Source: an uncultured Alphaproteobacteria bacterium
Lineage (GTDB): Bacteria > Pseudomonadota > Alphaproteobacteria > Micavibrionales > CSBR16-224
Direction: 5' to 3'
DNA length: 64,000 nucleotides
NCBI GenBank assembly: GCA_950054485.1
Contig: CATLPD010000005.1
Coordinates: forward strand, 1-64,000
This document shows, one piece after another, positions 36,245 through 45,286 of this stretch. The translations under genes and the position numbers were made by a program. Numbering within the stretch: the first letter of the stretch is position 1; every line of letters starts with the position of its first letter. Below the pieces are notes generated by a model, which worked only from the letters and a program-made list of their open reading frames with translations, was not told the DNA's origin and searched no databases.

Positions 36245-36766
36245 ATGTATTACCATCTTTCATTAGGAACAAATCTGGAGCCGCAAAAAAATGCGGCGGC
36301 GATCCTACACGCTTTGTGTGCGCATTTTGGCGAGGTTGTTATATGCCCTTTCATTGAAACCACGCCCCATAGTATCAAGACTGACAAAATGTTTTTAAAT
36401 GCTGTGGCGATCGTGAGATCCGATAAAACGCCCGAACAGATAAAGGCGATAACCAACCAGATCGAAGTTTCATTGGGCCGTGATCGATCAGATCCGAATT
36501 CTTCCAAAAAAGACCGTGCGGCGGATATTGATATCGAACATGTGGCATCAGATCTGAATTTTAATTATTTCAAAGCCTGTCCCGAGCCCTATATACACGA
36601 GGTTTTAAAATGTGATCCGAAAAAACGCACTGATCTGCAAGAATACGGGGTTCCGTATCAAACAGGTATGCAGGTTCTGTCGTTTGATCCCGTATTGCAG
36701 CGATTGAAATCGCAACCCTATGCCCCGAAACCGCCGCAAACGCATGTGCGCTTGTTTAAGCCGTAA
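36245..36766 (+). CDS. folK: 2-amino-4-hydroxy-6-hydroxymethyldihydropteridine pyrophosphokinase
   Basis: 173 residues. Transfers pyrophosphate from ATP to 6-hydroxymethyl-dihydropterin in folate synthesis. LSLGTNLEPQKNA at the start, ETTPH, MFLNAVAIV, IEVSLGRDRS and the Mg-binding DRAADIDI follow the HPPK order, although the usual W-x-PR before DxD is replaced by KKDRAAD. ATG 36245 is preferred over ATG 36233 because GGAG lies 6 bases upstream. folB and folP are not nearby. 21 bp before fliI on the same strand. Confidence 0.85.
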   Translation: MYYHLSLGTNLEPQKNAAAILHALCAHFGEVVICPFIETTPHSIKTDKMFLNAVAIVRSDKTPEQIKAITNQIEVSLGRDRSDPNSSKKDRAADIDIEHVASDLNFNYFKACPEPYIHEVLKCDPKKRTDLQEYGVPYQTGMQVLSFDPVLQRLKSQPYAPKPPQTHVRLFKP

Positions 36767-36787
36767 AATCGCTATAGTCTATTAGGT

Positions 36788-38152
36788 ATGAATTCTATTG
36801 CAGATAACATCGAAAAATCATTAAGCCAGATCCAACCCTACAAGCTGTATGGCCGTGTATCCAAAATTCTGGGAATGCTGGTCGAAATCGGCGGGATCGA
36901 GCGCGAACTTTCAATTGGGGACCGCGTGATGTTGACCCCATCGGGCACAAAGCCTATTCCCTGTGAAATTATCGGGTTTAAAGACGGGCAGGCGCTGGCG
37001 ATGCCATTCGGCTCCCTGCAAAGGGTCGGATTGGGATGCAAAGCGGTTGCGGTTTTCAGCGAACCTGTTGTTTATCCATCCCGCAAATGGCTGAGTCGTG
37101 TGATCAATGCTTTTGGTGAACCGTTGGATGGTAAGGGGCCCCTTGAAACTGGCGATATGCCTATGGCCTTGCGCGGCGCGCCGCCACCGGCGCATGACCG
37201 TAAACGTCTGGGGCCTAAACTTGATTTGGGTGTGCGCGCGATTAATTCTTTCTTATCGACCTGTCAGGGTCAGCGTATGGGTATTTTTGCCGGATCCGGT
37301 GTCGGTAAATCGGTTTTGATGTCGATGTTGGCGAAATATACATCAGCAGACATCAGTGTTATCGGCCTGATCGGGGAGCGCGGGCGCGAGGTTCAGGAAT
37401 TCCTGGAGGATGATCTTGGCGAAGAAGGCCTACGCAAATCTGTTGTGATTGTATCGACATCAGATGAATCTCCGCTTATGCGTCGTCAAGCCGCGTATCT
37501 GACGCTGGCTACAGCGGAATATTTCAGAGATCAGGGGCAACAGGTCATGTGCCTGATGGATTCTGTAACGCGTTTTGCGATGGCGCAGCGCGAAATCGGC
37601 CTGAGTGCGGGCGAGCCGCCGACATCAAAAGGATATCCACCGACAACTTTTGCCGAACTGCCGAAATTGCTGGAGCGCGCAGGGCCGGGCACGAACGCTC
37701 AAGGCGATATCACGGGATATTTCACCGTTCTGGTCGAGGGGGATGATCATAACGAGCCGATATCCGATGCCGTACGCGGCATTCTGGATGGGCATATTGT
37801 TCTGGATCGCTCCATTGCCGACCGTGGGCGCTATCCGGCCATCAATATTTTAAAAAGTATTTCACGATCGATGCCGAAATGCCTGACCGAGGAACAGGAA
37901 GATCTGGTGCGTCAGGCGCGCGAGATTATTTCGACCTATGAGGATATGGAAGAGCTGATCCGCTTGGGCGCATATCGCCCCGGCAGTGACCCTAAAGTAG
38001 ACCACGCCATTCAGTTGTACCCGCAAATCGAAACATTCCTGAAACAGCGCCCGACCGAACATATGACGCTTGATCAGGGCTATGATATTTTAAAGGGCAT
38101 CTTGCGCCCGGGCTCTGCCCAGCCACAAGACGACGGACAAGACGATGGCTGA
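36788..38152 (+). CDS. fliI: Flagellum-specific ATPase FliI
   Basis: 454 residues. ATPase of the flagellar type III export apparatus, homologous to the F1 beta subunit. The Walker A is [13 protein letters not shown]; also [13 protein letters not shown], the Walker [19 protein letters not shown], and [11 protein letters not shown], which marks FliI and injectisome ATPases. It overlaps fliJ by 8 bp, the usual FliI-FliJ pairing, which favours the flagellar assignment. The other flagellar genes are elsewhere. Confidence 0.93.
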   Translation: MNSIADNIEKSLSQIQPYKLYGRVSKILGMLVEIGGIERELSIGDRVMLTPSGTKPIPCEIIGFKDGQALAMPFGSLQRVGLGCKAVAVFSEPVVYPSRKWLSRVINAFGEPLDGKGPLETGDMPMALRGAPPPAHDRKRLGPKLDLGVRAINSFLSTCQGQRMGIFAGSGVGKSVLMSMLAKYTSADISVIGLIGERGREVQEFLEDDLGEEGLRKSVVIVSTSDESPLMRRQAAYLTLATAEYFRDQGQQVMCLMDSVTRFAMAQREIGLSAGEPPTSKGYPPTTFAELPKLLERAGPGTNAQGDITGYFTVLVEGDDHNEPISDAVRGILDGHIVLDRSIADRGRYPAINILKSISRSMPKCLTEEQEDLVRQAREIISTYEDMEELIRLGAYRPGSDPKVDHAIQLYPQIETFLKQRPTEHMTLDQGYDILKGILRPGSAQPQDDGQDDG

Positions 38153-38570
38153 TCTATCCAGCCTGATCCGCCTGCATAAACACGAACTGGATGAAAAACA
38201 GCGCCAGATCGGTCTGATGTATGACCAGCTTCAAAAATTGGAAGATCACAAAACCAGAATTCTTGAACGCCGTGAACAGGAGCTGGAAGCTGCAAATAAA
38301 AATCCGGAAATGGTGTCTTATACGCTGGCAGGCTTTTTGGATAAGTCCAAACATCAGGAACAGGAAATTAACAGCCATATATTTCAGATGAACCAGAAGA
38401 TCGAATTGATGCGCGATGATATGCTGGATAGTTTTGCAGAATTAAAAAAATACGAGCTGACGCAAGACCAGCGCCTGAAGCTTGAAGAACAAGAGCGCAA
38501 GCTGAAAGAAGGGCGCATGTTTGATGATATCTCCATTGATGGATACAGGCGCCAGCAAGATGATAGTTAG
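38145..38570 (+). CDS. fliJ: FliJ-like coiled-coil protein of the flagellar export apparatus
   Basis: 141 residues, nearly all coiled coil with heptads of Leu, Ile and Met among Glu, Lys and Gln. FliJ is the stalk-like partner of FliI and helps chaperone recycling. Identified from position directly after fliI (8-bp overlap), size and coiled coil rather than from sequence motifs, which are weak in this family. Confidence 0.75.
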   Translation: MADLSSLIRLHKHELDEKQRQIGLMYDQLQKLEDHKTRILERREQELEAANKNPEMVSYTLAGFLDKSKHQEQEINSHIFQMNQKIELMRDDMLDSFAELKKYELTQDQRLKLEEQERKLKEGRMFDDISIDGYRRQQDDS

Positions 38571-39072
38571 ACGCGCAACAATTGATGATGCTGCCGATAT
38601 CGCCTGGTGCAATATGCGCGGTTGGCAGGTCGGATATCGCGGTATTATGCCCGATGATTTTCTGGATAGTCTTGATCATAGCCAAAGGACAGAAAACTGG
38701 CGCAAAAACCTATCTGATGATGGCGATAGTAAATATACGCTGGTCGCCCAGCTTAACGGAAAGGCTGTGGGCTTTGCCACAATTGGGCCATCGCGTGATG
38801 GAATGAATGGCTATGACAGCGAACTTTGGGCGATCTATGTCGATCCCGATCACTGGGGGCAGGGGATTGGCCGTGCGCTGTTTGATCGTGTGACCCGCGA
38901 TTTAAAATCGCGGGGTATTGAAAGTACCTATGTCTGGTGCTTGCGGGATAACCACAAAGGGCGCAAATTCTATGAAGCGATCGGCGGCATGTATTTGGAA
39001 GGCATCAGCAAAAAATTCATTTTAAATGAAGAGCCTTATGAGGAAGTGGCCTATGGTTGGCGTGACTTATAA
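38560..39072 (+). CDS. GNAT family N-acetyltransferase
   Basis: 170 residues. The start ATG 38560 overlaps the fliJ end by 11 bp. N-terminal [20 protein letters not shown], acetyl-CoA-binding motif A in AIYVDPDHWGQGIGRALFD, and the late CLRDNHKGRKFYEAIGG are GNAT signatures. The acceptor is unknown. Its location at the end of fliI-fliJ probably means co-transcription. The 3' end overlaps the convergent cyclic-nucleotide-binding gene by 6 bp. Confidence 0.9.
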   Translation: MIVRRATIDDAADIAWCNMRGWQVGYRGIMPDDFLDSLDHSQRTENWRKNLSDDGDSKYTLVAQLNGKAVGFATIGPSRDGMNGYDSELWAIYVDPDHWGQGIGRALFDRVTRDLKSRGIESTYVWCLRDNHKGRKFYEAIGGMYLEGISKKFILNEEPYEEVAYGWRDL

Positions 39073-39609
39073 TCCTTCTTCCGCCTGACGTTTGCGTTCA
39101 AAGGTGCGCAGCTTGCTGACAAAGGTATTGAATTCGGCAACGACTTCGCGGTCGAATTCCGTGCGCAGATCAGAGTCTTTAATTTGTTCGCGAATATTTG
39201 AAATGGTGACTTGTCCGGCCTCGTTCAAATGCTGGGGATTATAAAAATTCTTGCTCATCACATCATTCATATGCAACAGGCGTTTCAGCATGATTTTATA
39301 AAGGGCCTTGGCGGGTTTATCCATGGTGTCGATATAACGTTCGATATCGCGTTGGGACAGGGTGACGACTGTGCTGCCTTCCAGCGCACGGGCACTGGCC
39401 GTGCGTGTTTTCGGATCGGCGAAAAAGGCAAGTTCGCCAATAATTTCACCGGCACCGGCCACCGATACGCGTCGGTCTTTTCCATCTGAATCGGTGCGGT
39501 ATATTTCGATGCTTCCGTTTTCAATGAAAAAGGCGCGGGCCGCTTCGTCCCCTTCGTGCATTAAAACCTCGCCAGCGGCGACAAATTTACGTGCTAATAT
39601 CTTATTCAT
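39067..39609 (-). CDS. Cyclic nucleotide-binding domain protein
   Basis: 180 residues. One Crp-type cyclic nucleotide-binding beta-barrel (about 1-115), with the phosphate-binding cassette in GEIIGELAFFADPKTRTASA. A helical tail follows without a helix-turn-helix, so it is not a typical transcription factor. Overlaps the preceding ABC ATPase gene by 4 bp (ATGA), so the two are translated together; it may gate or regulate that transporter. The ligand (cAMP, cGMP or none) cannot be told. Confidence 0.85.
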   Translation of the reverse strand: MNKILARKFVAAGEVLMHEGDEAARAFFIENGSIEIYRTDSDGKDRRVSVAGAGEIIGELAFFADPKTRTASARALEGSTVVTLSQRDIERYIDTMDKPAKALYKIMLKRLLHMNDVMSKNFYNPQHLNEAGQVTISNIREQIKDSDLRTEFDREVVAEFNTFVSKLRTFERKRQAEEGL

Positions 39610-40556
39610 GCGGCTTTGTTCCTTGTAAAGCTGAGGAAGATATCTTCAAGATCGCTTTCCTGCGTTGAAATATCACGGATCGACAGGCCTGCCGAACTTA
39701 AAAGCCCAAGCATTTCCTGCACGGATGTCTTGTTACTATGATAGCTGAGCCTGATCTGGGTGTCGTCAATTTTTTCAACATTATATGCTGACAAAGCATC
39801 CGGAATGTTGTCGATCTCTTTTTCGAAGGTTACATACATGTCTTTCAGATCAAGCTGCTTTAACAGATCCGATTTGCTTTTGTTCGCAACGATTTCACCG
39901 TGGTTGATGATGGCAATACGATCGCACAGCTCTTCAGCCTCCTTCAGATAGTGGGTGGTCAAAACGATCGTAACACCTTTTTCATTAAGCGCGCGGACGG
40001 CATCCCACAGCCCCTGGCGCAATTCTATATCAACACCTGCTGTTGGCTCGTCGAGAATCAGAACAGGCGGGCTATGGACCATGGCCTTGGCCACCATCAA
40101 ACGGCGTTTCATGCCGCCTGACAGCGTGCGTGAATAGGCATCGGCCTTATCCATTAATCCGACCAGATTTAACAGTCCGTCTGTGTAACGCTCGCCTTTC
40201 GGCACGCCGTATAATCCGGCCTGAACCCCCAGAATTTCACGCGGGCTGAAAAACGCATCCAGCGATATTTCCTGCGGGACGATTCCGATGGCGCCGCGTG
40301 CATTGCGTGGATCTTTATCAATATCGATTCCCCATATTTTGGCGGTTCCGCCGGTTTTCATGACCATGCCGGCCAGAATATTGATAAAAGTCGACTTTCC
40401 GGCCCCGTTTGGCCCCAATAGACCGAAAATAGATCCGCGCGGTACGTTCAGGTTGATCGATTTCAAGGCATGCTTTGATTCGCCTTTGCCTTCGGCACGG
40501 TAGGTTTTATCAAGGCCTTGGGCTTCAATGGCGTAATCGGGAAGGGATGATGACAT
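39606..40556 (-). CDS. ABC transporter ATP-binding protein (ABC-2 type)
   Basis: 316 residues. Walker A GPNGAGKST, signature LSGGMKRRL, Walker B VLILDEPTAGVD, H-loop TTHY. The LSGGMKRR signature and the ~90-residue C-terminal extension are typical of ABC-2 exporters (drug, polysaccharide or NodI-like). No permease gene is adjacent in the window. Overlaps the downstream cyclic-nucleotide-binding gene. Divergent from rpmH. Confidence 0.9.
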   Translation of the reverse strand: MSSSLPDYAIEAQGLDKTYRAEGKGESKHALKSINLNVPRGSIFGLLGPNGAGKSTFINILAGMVMKTGGTAKIWGIDIDKDPRNARGAIGIVPQEISLDAFFSPREILGVQAGLYGVPKGERYTDGLLNLVGLMDKADAYSRTLSGGMKRRLMVAKAMVHSPPVLILDEPTAGVDIELRQGLWDAVRALNEKGVTIVLTTHYLKEAEELCDRIAIINHGEIVANKSKSDLLKQLDLKDMYVTFEKEIDNIPDALSAYNVEKIDDTQIRLSYHSNKTSVQEMLGLLSSAGLSIRDISTQESDLEDIFLSFTRNKAA

Positions 40557-40604
40557 TTTTTTGACTTTCTTGTTTCAAAAGCAGTATAAAAAACCAAACA
40601 TCGC

Positions 40605-40633
40605 TTGACAAGCGCTTGATTCTTGCGTAATTA
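40605..40633 (+). promoter_or_regulatory. Promoter of rpmH-rnpA
   Basis: TTGACA (40605-40610), 17 bases, TAATTA (40628-40633), 36 bases before the rpmH start. Confidence 0.75.
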
Positions 40634-40669
40634 TGTCCCCCGAACGAATAAGATATTTGGAGAATTATA

Positions 40670-40804
40670 GTGAAACGCACATTTCAGCCCAGCCGTCTAG
40701 TCCGCAAGCGCCGTCACGGGTTCCGCTCGCGCATGGCAACAGTTGGTGGACGCAAGATTCTTGCACGCCGCAGAGCCAAAGGCCGCAAGGTTTTGAGCGC
40801 TTAA
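40670..40804 (+). CDS. rpmH: 50S ribosomal protein L34
   Basis: 44 residues, GTG start: [20 protein letters not shown] and ending GRKVLSA. Matches L34 over its whole length, including the strongly basic KRRHGFR block. GGAG lies 5 bases upstream. Part of the 23S rRNA-binding set. First gene of the rpmH-rnpA-yidD-yidC-engB run. Confidence 0.97.
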   Translation: MKRTFQPSRLVRKRRHGFRSRMATVGGRKILARRRAKGRKVLSA

Positions 40805-40812
40805 GGACATCT

Positions 40813-41181
40813 ATGCGCCTTGGCCGCCTCAAAAAACGGCATCAATTTCTGGATATTCAAAATAACGGTCACAAAGCCATTACAAAAAGCTTTGTGATCT
40901 TTTGTCGTTTTGATTTTATTCCGACACAAATGCAAGATTTTCAGGAATACGACATGCTGTCAGGTTTCACTGTGACCAAAAAACTGGGCAAGGCCGTCAC
41001 GCGCAATCGTATTAAGCGCCGTTTGCGCGCCGTGATGGATCAAATGTTGCCGGATGCACCCGACGTTTTCAAGGATTCGGGCCTTGTTGTGATTGGCCGC
41101 CCGTCAGCCCTGACCGAAGATTTCAAAAGCCTTTGCGCTGAAACTGAAAAGGTTTTGAATTGGCTGAGGAAACAAAAATGA
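40813..41181 (+). CDS. rnpA: Ribonuclease P protein component
   Basis: 122 residues. Protein cofactor of RNase P, which trims tRNA 5' leaders. The conserved RNR box is [11 protein letters not shown], with [10 protein letters not shown] before it. ATG 40813 has TAAGGA 5 bases upstream. The same frame is open back to ATG 40633, across rpmH in another frame, but that ATG lies over the -10 promoter element and has no ribosome site. Overlaps yidD by 4 bp. Confidence 0.93.
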   Translation: MRLGRLKKRHQFLDIQNNGHKAITKSFVIFCRFDFIPTQMQDFQEYDMLSGFTVTKKLGKAVTRNRIKRRLRAVMDQMLPDAPDVFKDSGLVVIGRPSALTEDFKSLCAETEKVLNWLRKQK

Positions 41182-41393
41182 AATTCTTTCTGACATTGCC
41201 GATCCGTTTTTATCAGATCTTTATATCCCCTTGGTTTGCCCCAAGCTGCCGTTTCATGCCGACGTGCTCGCAATACGGGCGCGAGGCTGTTGAAACACAC
41301 GGCATTATAAAAGGCGGCTATCTGACATTGCGCCGCATCTTGCGATGTCATCCATGGGGCGGGTGCGGACACGACCCTGTTCCGCCCAAATGA
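41178..41393 (+). CDS. yidD: Membrane protein insertion efficiency factor YidD
   Basis: 71 residues. Small membrane-associated protein that aids YidC-dependent insertion. [20 protein letters not shown] and [10 protein letters not shown], then GGCGHDPVP, are its diagnostic Cys-rich motifs. Start ATG 41178 overlaps the rnpA stop (ATGA). Confidence 0.95.
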   Translation: MKFFLTLPIRFYQIFISPWFAPSCRFMPTCSQYGREAVETHGIIKGGYLTLRRILRCHPWGGCGHDPVPPK

Positions 41394-41457
41394 TTTGACG
41401 CTGGCGGTAACTTCCTATACAACAGGCACTGTCTAAAAAACAGCAAGAGCAAGTACC

Positions 41458-43263
41458 ATGATGAATCGTCATCCCCGCAATCAGCAGGATCCGGACCAAA
41501 ATAAACGTATGATGATTGCGATCGTTTTATCGCTTCTGATTCTTTTTGGATATCACTATTTTTTCGAACGTCCACGTATCGAGGCCATGCAAGCGCGTGA
41601 AGCCGCAAAACAAAACGCAGAATTGCAAAAATCGCTGGATCAGACGGAAACGCAGATTGTCGCAGACGAAGATGTGAAGACTTATACGCGCGATGAAGTT
41701 ATGGCCCGCGGCGGACGTGTAACAATCAAAAATGACAAGATCGAAGGCTCGATGCCGCTGACCGGTACGCGTATTGACGATATTCGCCTGTTAGAGCATT
41801 ACGAGACGGTTGAACGCGTAAATCCTGTTGCCTTGTTCTCGCCATCAGGCACTGAAAAACCGTATTATGCAGAATTCGGATTTATTGCTGAAAACGACAG
41901 CGTTAATGTGCCGTCCGAAACAACCAACTGGCAGCTTGCATCTGAAAACAGCCAGTTGACGCAGGATCAGCCGATCATTCTGCGCTGGGATAACGGGCAG
42001 GGGCTGACGTTCGAACGCAAAATAGCATTGGATCAATATTACCTGTTTACAATCACCGATCGCGTCATTAACGGCGGTGAAAATGCAGTGACCTTATATC
42101 CCTATCAGCTGTTGTCACGCAAAGGGCTGCCAAAAGATTTTGTCGATTTCTTTATTCTTCATCAGGGCCCGATCAGCTTTAGCGACGGCGAGCTGGAGGA
42201 GCTGTCCTACAGCGATCTAGAAGAAGAGCAAACATTCAAAAATAAAGGCGGCTGGATCGGTTTTACTGATAAATACTGGTTTGCCAGCATCATTCAGGAT
42301 GAAACTGAAACTTACAAGGCGCGCTTTACACAGAGCGGGCCAAATGATCCGCAACAGGCAAGATATCAGGCTGACGTATTGGCCGAACCGATGACCATTT
42401 TGCCGAATAGCGCTGAGGAAACATCATATCGCATGTTCGCGGGGGAAAAGAAATTGGATATCCTAAGCTCCTACAGCGATCAACCGGGCCTCAGAAATCT
42501 GGACCTTTCGATTGACTTCGGGATATGGGCGATTATTACAAAGCCGTTTTATCTGGCCTTGAATTTCTTGTCCGAAACTTTTGGTCATGTTGCCTGGGGT
42601 ATTATTATCCTGACAGTTCTGCTGCGTCTGGCTTTGTTCCCACTGAACAGCAAGTCATTCAAATCTATGGCGGCAATGAAAAAGGTTTCCCCGAAACTGA
42701 AAGAAATTCAGGAACAGCACAAAGGCGATACGCAGACCATGCAGATGAAAATCATGGAGCTGTATCAAAAGGAAAAGGTCAACCCACTCAGTGGCTGCTG
42801 GCCGATGCTGTTGCAGATTCCGATTTTCTTTGCCCTTTATAAGGTTGTGATGCTGGATATTGATATGCGCCACGCGCCGTTCCCGGGCTGGATTGATGAT
42901 ATGTCTGTTATGGACCCGACCAGTGTCTTTAACCTGTTTGGTCTATTGCCATACGACGTGCCGGGTTTTCTGATGATTGGTGCATGGCCGGTTTTGATGG
43001 GGATGACTATGGCGGCACAGCGCCGTTTAAACCCGCCGCCGTCTGACCCGATGCAGGCCAAGATGATGAAATTCATGCCATGGTTCTTTATGTTCATATT
43101 GGCAAAATTTGCAGCGGGGCTTGTCATTTACTGGACGTGGTCAAACTTCCTGGGTCTGCTGCAGCAATATACCATTATGCGCCGCGAAGGGGTCGAGGTC
43201 TCGCTGATCAAAGGCTATAAAAAAGCGCCTGTAGACGACAAAAAAGATGACGATGACAAATAA
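41458..43263 (+). CDS. yidC: Membrane protein insertase YidC
   Basis: 601 residues. Inserts and folds inner-membrane proteins alone or with SecYEG. First membrane helix at about 15-35 (MMIAIVLSLLILFGYHYFF), a large periplasmic beta domain (about 60-340), then the conserved five-helix core with GWGIIILTVLLR-like AWGIIILTVLLR, CWPMLLQIPIFFALYKV and the last helix LVIYWTWSNFLGLLQQY. C-terminus acidic/basic (DDKKDDDDK). Overlaps engB by 17 bp. Confidence 0.95.
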   Translation: MMNRHPRNQQDPDQNKRMMIAIVLSLLILFGYHYFFERPRIEAMQAREAAKQNAELQKSLDQTETQIVADEDVKTYTRDEVMARGGRVTIKNDKIEGSMPLTGTRIDDIRLLEHYETVERVNPVALFSPSGTEKPYYAEFGFIAENDSVNVPSETTNWQLASENSQLTQDQPIILRWDNGQGLTFERKIALDQYYLFTITDRVINGGENAVTLYPYQLLSRKGLPKDFVDFFILHQGPISFSDGELEELSYSDLEEEQTFKNKGGWIGFTDKYWFASIIQDETETYKARFTQSGPNDPQQARYQADVLAEPMTILPNSAEETSYRMFAGEKKLDILSSYSDQPGLRNLDLSIDFGIWAIITKPFYLALNFLSETFGHVAWGIIILTVLLRLALFPLNSKSFKSMAAMKKVSPKLKEIQEQHKGDTQTMQMKIMELYQKEKVNPLSGCWPMLLQIPIFFALYKVVMLDIDMRHAPFPGWIDDMSVMDPTSVFNLFGLLPYDVPGFLMIGAWPVLMGMTMAAQRRLNPPPSDPMQAKMMKFMPWFFMFILAKFAAGLVIYWTWSNFLGLLQQYTIMRREGVEVSLIKGYKKAPVDDKKDDDDK

Positions 43264-43897
43264 CATCGAATTTACAAAATCGCAGATTGAAACCGGACGT
43301 AAAATATTCGTTGGCGATTGTGATTTTGTCGCAGGTGTTACCAGCCTCGGTAACTTGATCCCGATGAGCCTGCCTGAAGTCGCCTTTGCCGGACGTTCAA
43401 ATGTCGGAAAGTCATCCCTGATCAATGCGCTGACCAATCGCAAGATGCTGGCGCGCACATCGCATACACCTGGTCGCACGCAACAATTGAATTTTTTCAA
43501 TCTCGGCGGGCATATGTTTATTGTCGATCTGCCGGGCTATGGCTATGCGCGCGCGGCAAAAACCAAGGTTAAATCCTGGAATGATCTGATCCGCAAATAT
43601 TTGCGGGGCCGCCAGACCCTTCAACGTGTCTGTCTTTTAATTGACAGTCGCCATGGGTTCAAGGAGGTCGATACCGAAATCATGGATATGCTGGATGACG
43701 TCGCGGTGACATATATGATCATTCTGACCAAGATAGATAAGGTTAAGAATGCGGAGCTTGAAAAATGTGTGGCAGGCATACAGGCCGAGTTGAAAAAAAG
43801 GCCGGCAGCCTATCCATTTATATTTAAAACCAGTTCAGCCAAAGACCTCGGCATTGCCGAGGTTCGCGCCGAGCTGGTTAAATTTGCAGATCAGTGA
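43247..43897 (+). CDS. engB: Ribosome biogenesis GTPase EngB (YihA/YsxC)
   Basis: 216 residues. GTPase needed for large-subunit assembly. G1 GRSNVGKSSLIN, G2 region TSHTPGRTQQ, G3 DLPGYGYA, G4 LTKIDK, G5 TSS. No clear Shine-Dalgarno before ATG 43247 or 43253; the coding overlap with yidC suggests coupling. Confidence 0.95.
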   Translation: MTMTNNIEFTKSQIETGRKIFVGDCDFVAGVTSLGNLIPMSLPEVAFAGRSNVGKSSLINALTNRKMLARTSHTPGRTQQLNFFNLGGHMFIVDLPGYGYARAAKTKVKSWNDLIRKYLRGRQTLQRVCLLIDSRHGFKEVDTEIMDMLDDVAVTYMIILTKIDKVKNAELEKCVAGIQAELKKRPAAYPFIFKTSSAKDLGIAEVRAELVKFADQ

Positions 43898-43959
43898 TGA
43901 TTTTTTAACTTTTATCATGCACACTGTTACCAGAATTATTGTCTAAGGGAGGACTTAAA

Positions 43960-44283
43960 ATGACAAATATCGCAGCAATGATGCAAAAAGCACAACAGAT
44001 GAAAGAGCGCATGGGCGCAATGCAGGCGGAAGTCATGCAGATGGATATTCCCGGCGAGGCCGGCGGCGGTCTGGTTAAGGTTGCCACAAACGGCAAGGGC
44101 GAGGTCAGAATGATTGACATTCAAAAAGACCTGTTGAACCCCGATGACAAGGAAATGATTGAAGACTTGATTACGGCGGCAATTAACGATTCACGTAACC
44201 GTGCCGAGCAGATCATTACAGAAAAAACACAAAAAATTATGAGTGATCTGGGACTGCCTACCGACGGCAGCCTGCCAATGTAA
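43960..44283 (+). CDS. YbaB/EbfC family nucleoid-associated protein
   Basis: 107 residues. Small DNA-binding dimer. MTNIAAMMQKAQQMKERMGA at the start, GEAGGGLVKVATNGKGEV in the middle. ATG 43960 lies 7 bases after AAGGGAGG. In most genomes this gene sits before recR; here recR is not adjacent and dnaX is not visible either. Ends in a 199-base spacer with a terminator. Confidence 0.92.
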   Translation: MTNIAAMMQKAQQMKERMGAMQAEVMQMDIPGEAGGGLVKVATNGKGEVRMIDIQKDLLNPDDKEMIEDLITAAINDSRNRAEQIITEKTQKIMSDLGLPTDGSLPM

Positions 44284-44418
44284 TCCTTTCTTTATAAATT
44301 AAAGTCAGGCGGCGTCACATCGTCGCTCATGGATTGAAATACATGTCGCTCCTTGTTTCTAGCCTGATCATTAATTTATTTCGAAATCAGAATATAAAAG
44401 CGAAGTTTGGAGAAAAGG

Positions 44419-44447
44419 AAGGCCGACATTATGTGTCGGCCTTTTTT
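44419..44447 (+). terminator. Intrinsic terminator after ybaB
   Basis: AAGGCCGACA-TTATG-TGTCGGCCTT plus TTTT: a perfect 10-bp stem. The preceding 135 bases are unexplained; TCAGGC and GCCTGA there could close a larger RNA fold. Confidence 0.93.
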
Positions 44448-44482
44448 ATTGAAGCGATAGGGGAATCGCAGTATCAATAGAT

Positions 44483-45286
44483 ATGCGATTAACATCTTGG
44501 AATATCAACTCTGTACGACTGCGTGCGCCTTTGCTGGCTGAAATTGCCGAATATACAAAATCAGACATCATATGTTTGCAGGAAACAAAGACGCCTGACG
44601 AGTTTTTCCCACATGACGAAATTGAGGCTATGGGCTTCAAACACCGTGCCTTCACAGGTATGAAAAGCTATAACGGGGTTGCGATTTTATCTAAATATCC
44701 GCTGGAAGATGTGCGAATTGAACACCGTTGTGAAAATGCCGACTGCCGCCACATCGCCGCGCGCGTTATCAAAGACGGTAAGGAAGTTTTTGACCTGCAT
44801 AATCTTTATATCCCCGCTGGAGGGTACGAGCCGGACCCTGTCGCGAACGACAAATTCAAACATAAACTTGATTTTGTAGACGAGCTGACGGAATGGTTTC
44901 CTGCCAATCACAAGAAATCTGAAAAAATGGTTGTTGTGGGTGATTTAAACATCGCCCCTCGTGAAAACGATGTCTGGGATCATAAAAAGATGCTCAAGGT
45001 GGTTTCGCACACACCTGTCGAGGTTGAAAAATTTACAGCGTTCCAGAATGCTATGGATTGGGTCGACAGCGCGCGCGAGTTCTACCCTGATGATCAAAAG
45101 CTATATACATGGTGGAGCTATCGCGCCAAAGACTGGGCGGCGGCTGACAAGGGCCGTAGACTGGATCATATCTGGGTCACGCAACCTTTGAAAAAACATT
45201 TAAAAGGGCATAGCGTCTTAAAAGATGCCCGCGGGTGGGATCGTCCCAGCGACCATGCCCCTTTGACAACGGAGTTTGATTTATGA
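44483..45286 (+). CDS. xthA: Exodeoxyribonuclease III (AP endonuclease)
   Basis: 267 residues. Cuts abasic sites and removes 3' blocks in base-excision repair. MRLTSWNINSVRLR (metal-binding Asn), CLQETK (metal Glu), GDLNIAP (catalytic Asp, Asn), and the final DRPSDHAPL (Asp-His pair) are all present. Together with the uracil-DNA glycosylase at 26.7 kb it supplies two steps of the same pathway. Overlaps the CYTH gene by 4 bp. Confidence 0.95.
   Translation: MRLTSWNINSVRLRAPLLAEIAEYTKSDIICLQETKTPDEFFPHDEIEAMGFKHRAFTGMKSYNGVAILSKYPLEDVRIEHRCENADCRHIAARVIKDGKEVFDLHNLYIPAGGYEPDPVANDKFKHKLDFVDELTEWFPANHKKSEKMVVVGDLNIAPRENDVWDHKKMLKVVSHTPVEVEKFTAFQNAMDWVDSAREFYPDDQKLYTWWSYRAKDWAAADKGRRLDHIWVTQPLKKHLKGHSVLKDARGWDRPSDHAPLTTEFDL

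Noticed and set aside
40557-40669. Replication origin beside rpmH
   Set aside because: rpmH-rnpA is close to oriC in some bacteria, but no dnaA gene or cluster of DnaA boxes is visible here.
40633-41181. Extended rnpA frame that encloses rpmH in another frame, as known in Thermus
   Set aside because: The ATG at 40633 overlaps the last base of the -10 element of the promoter, so it would precede the transcript start, and it has no ribosome site.
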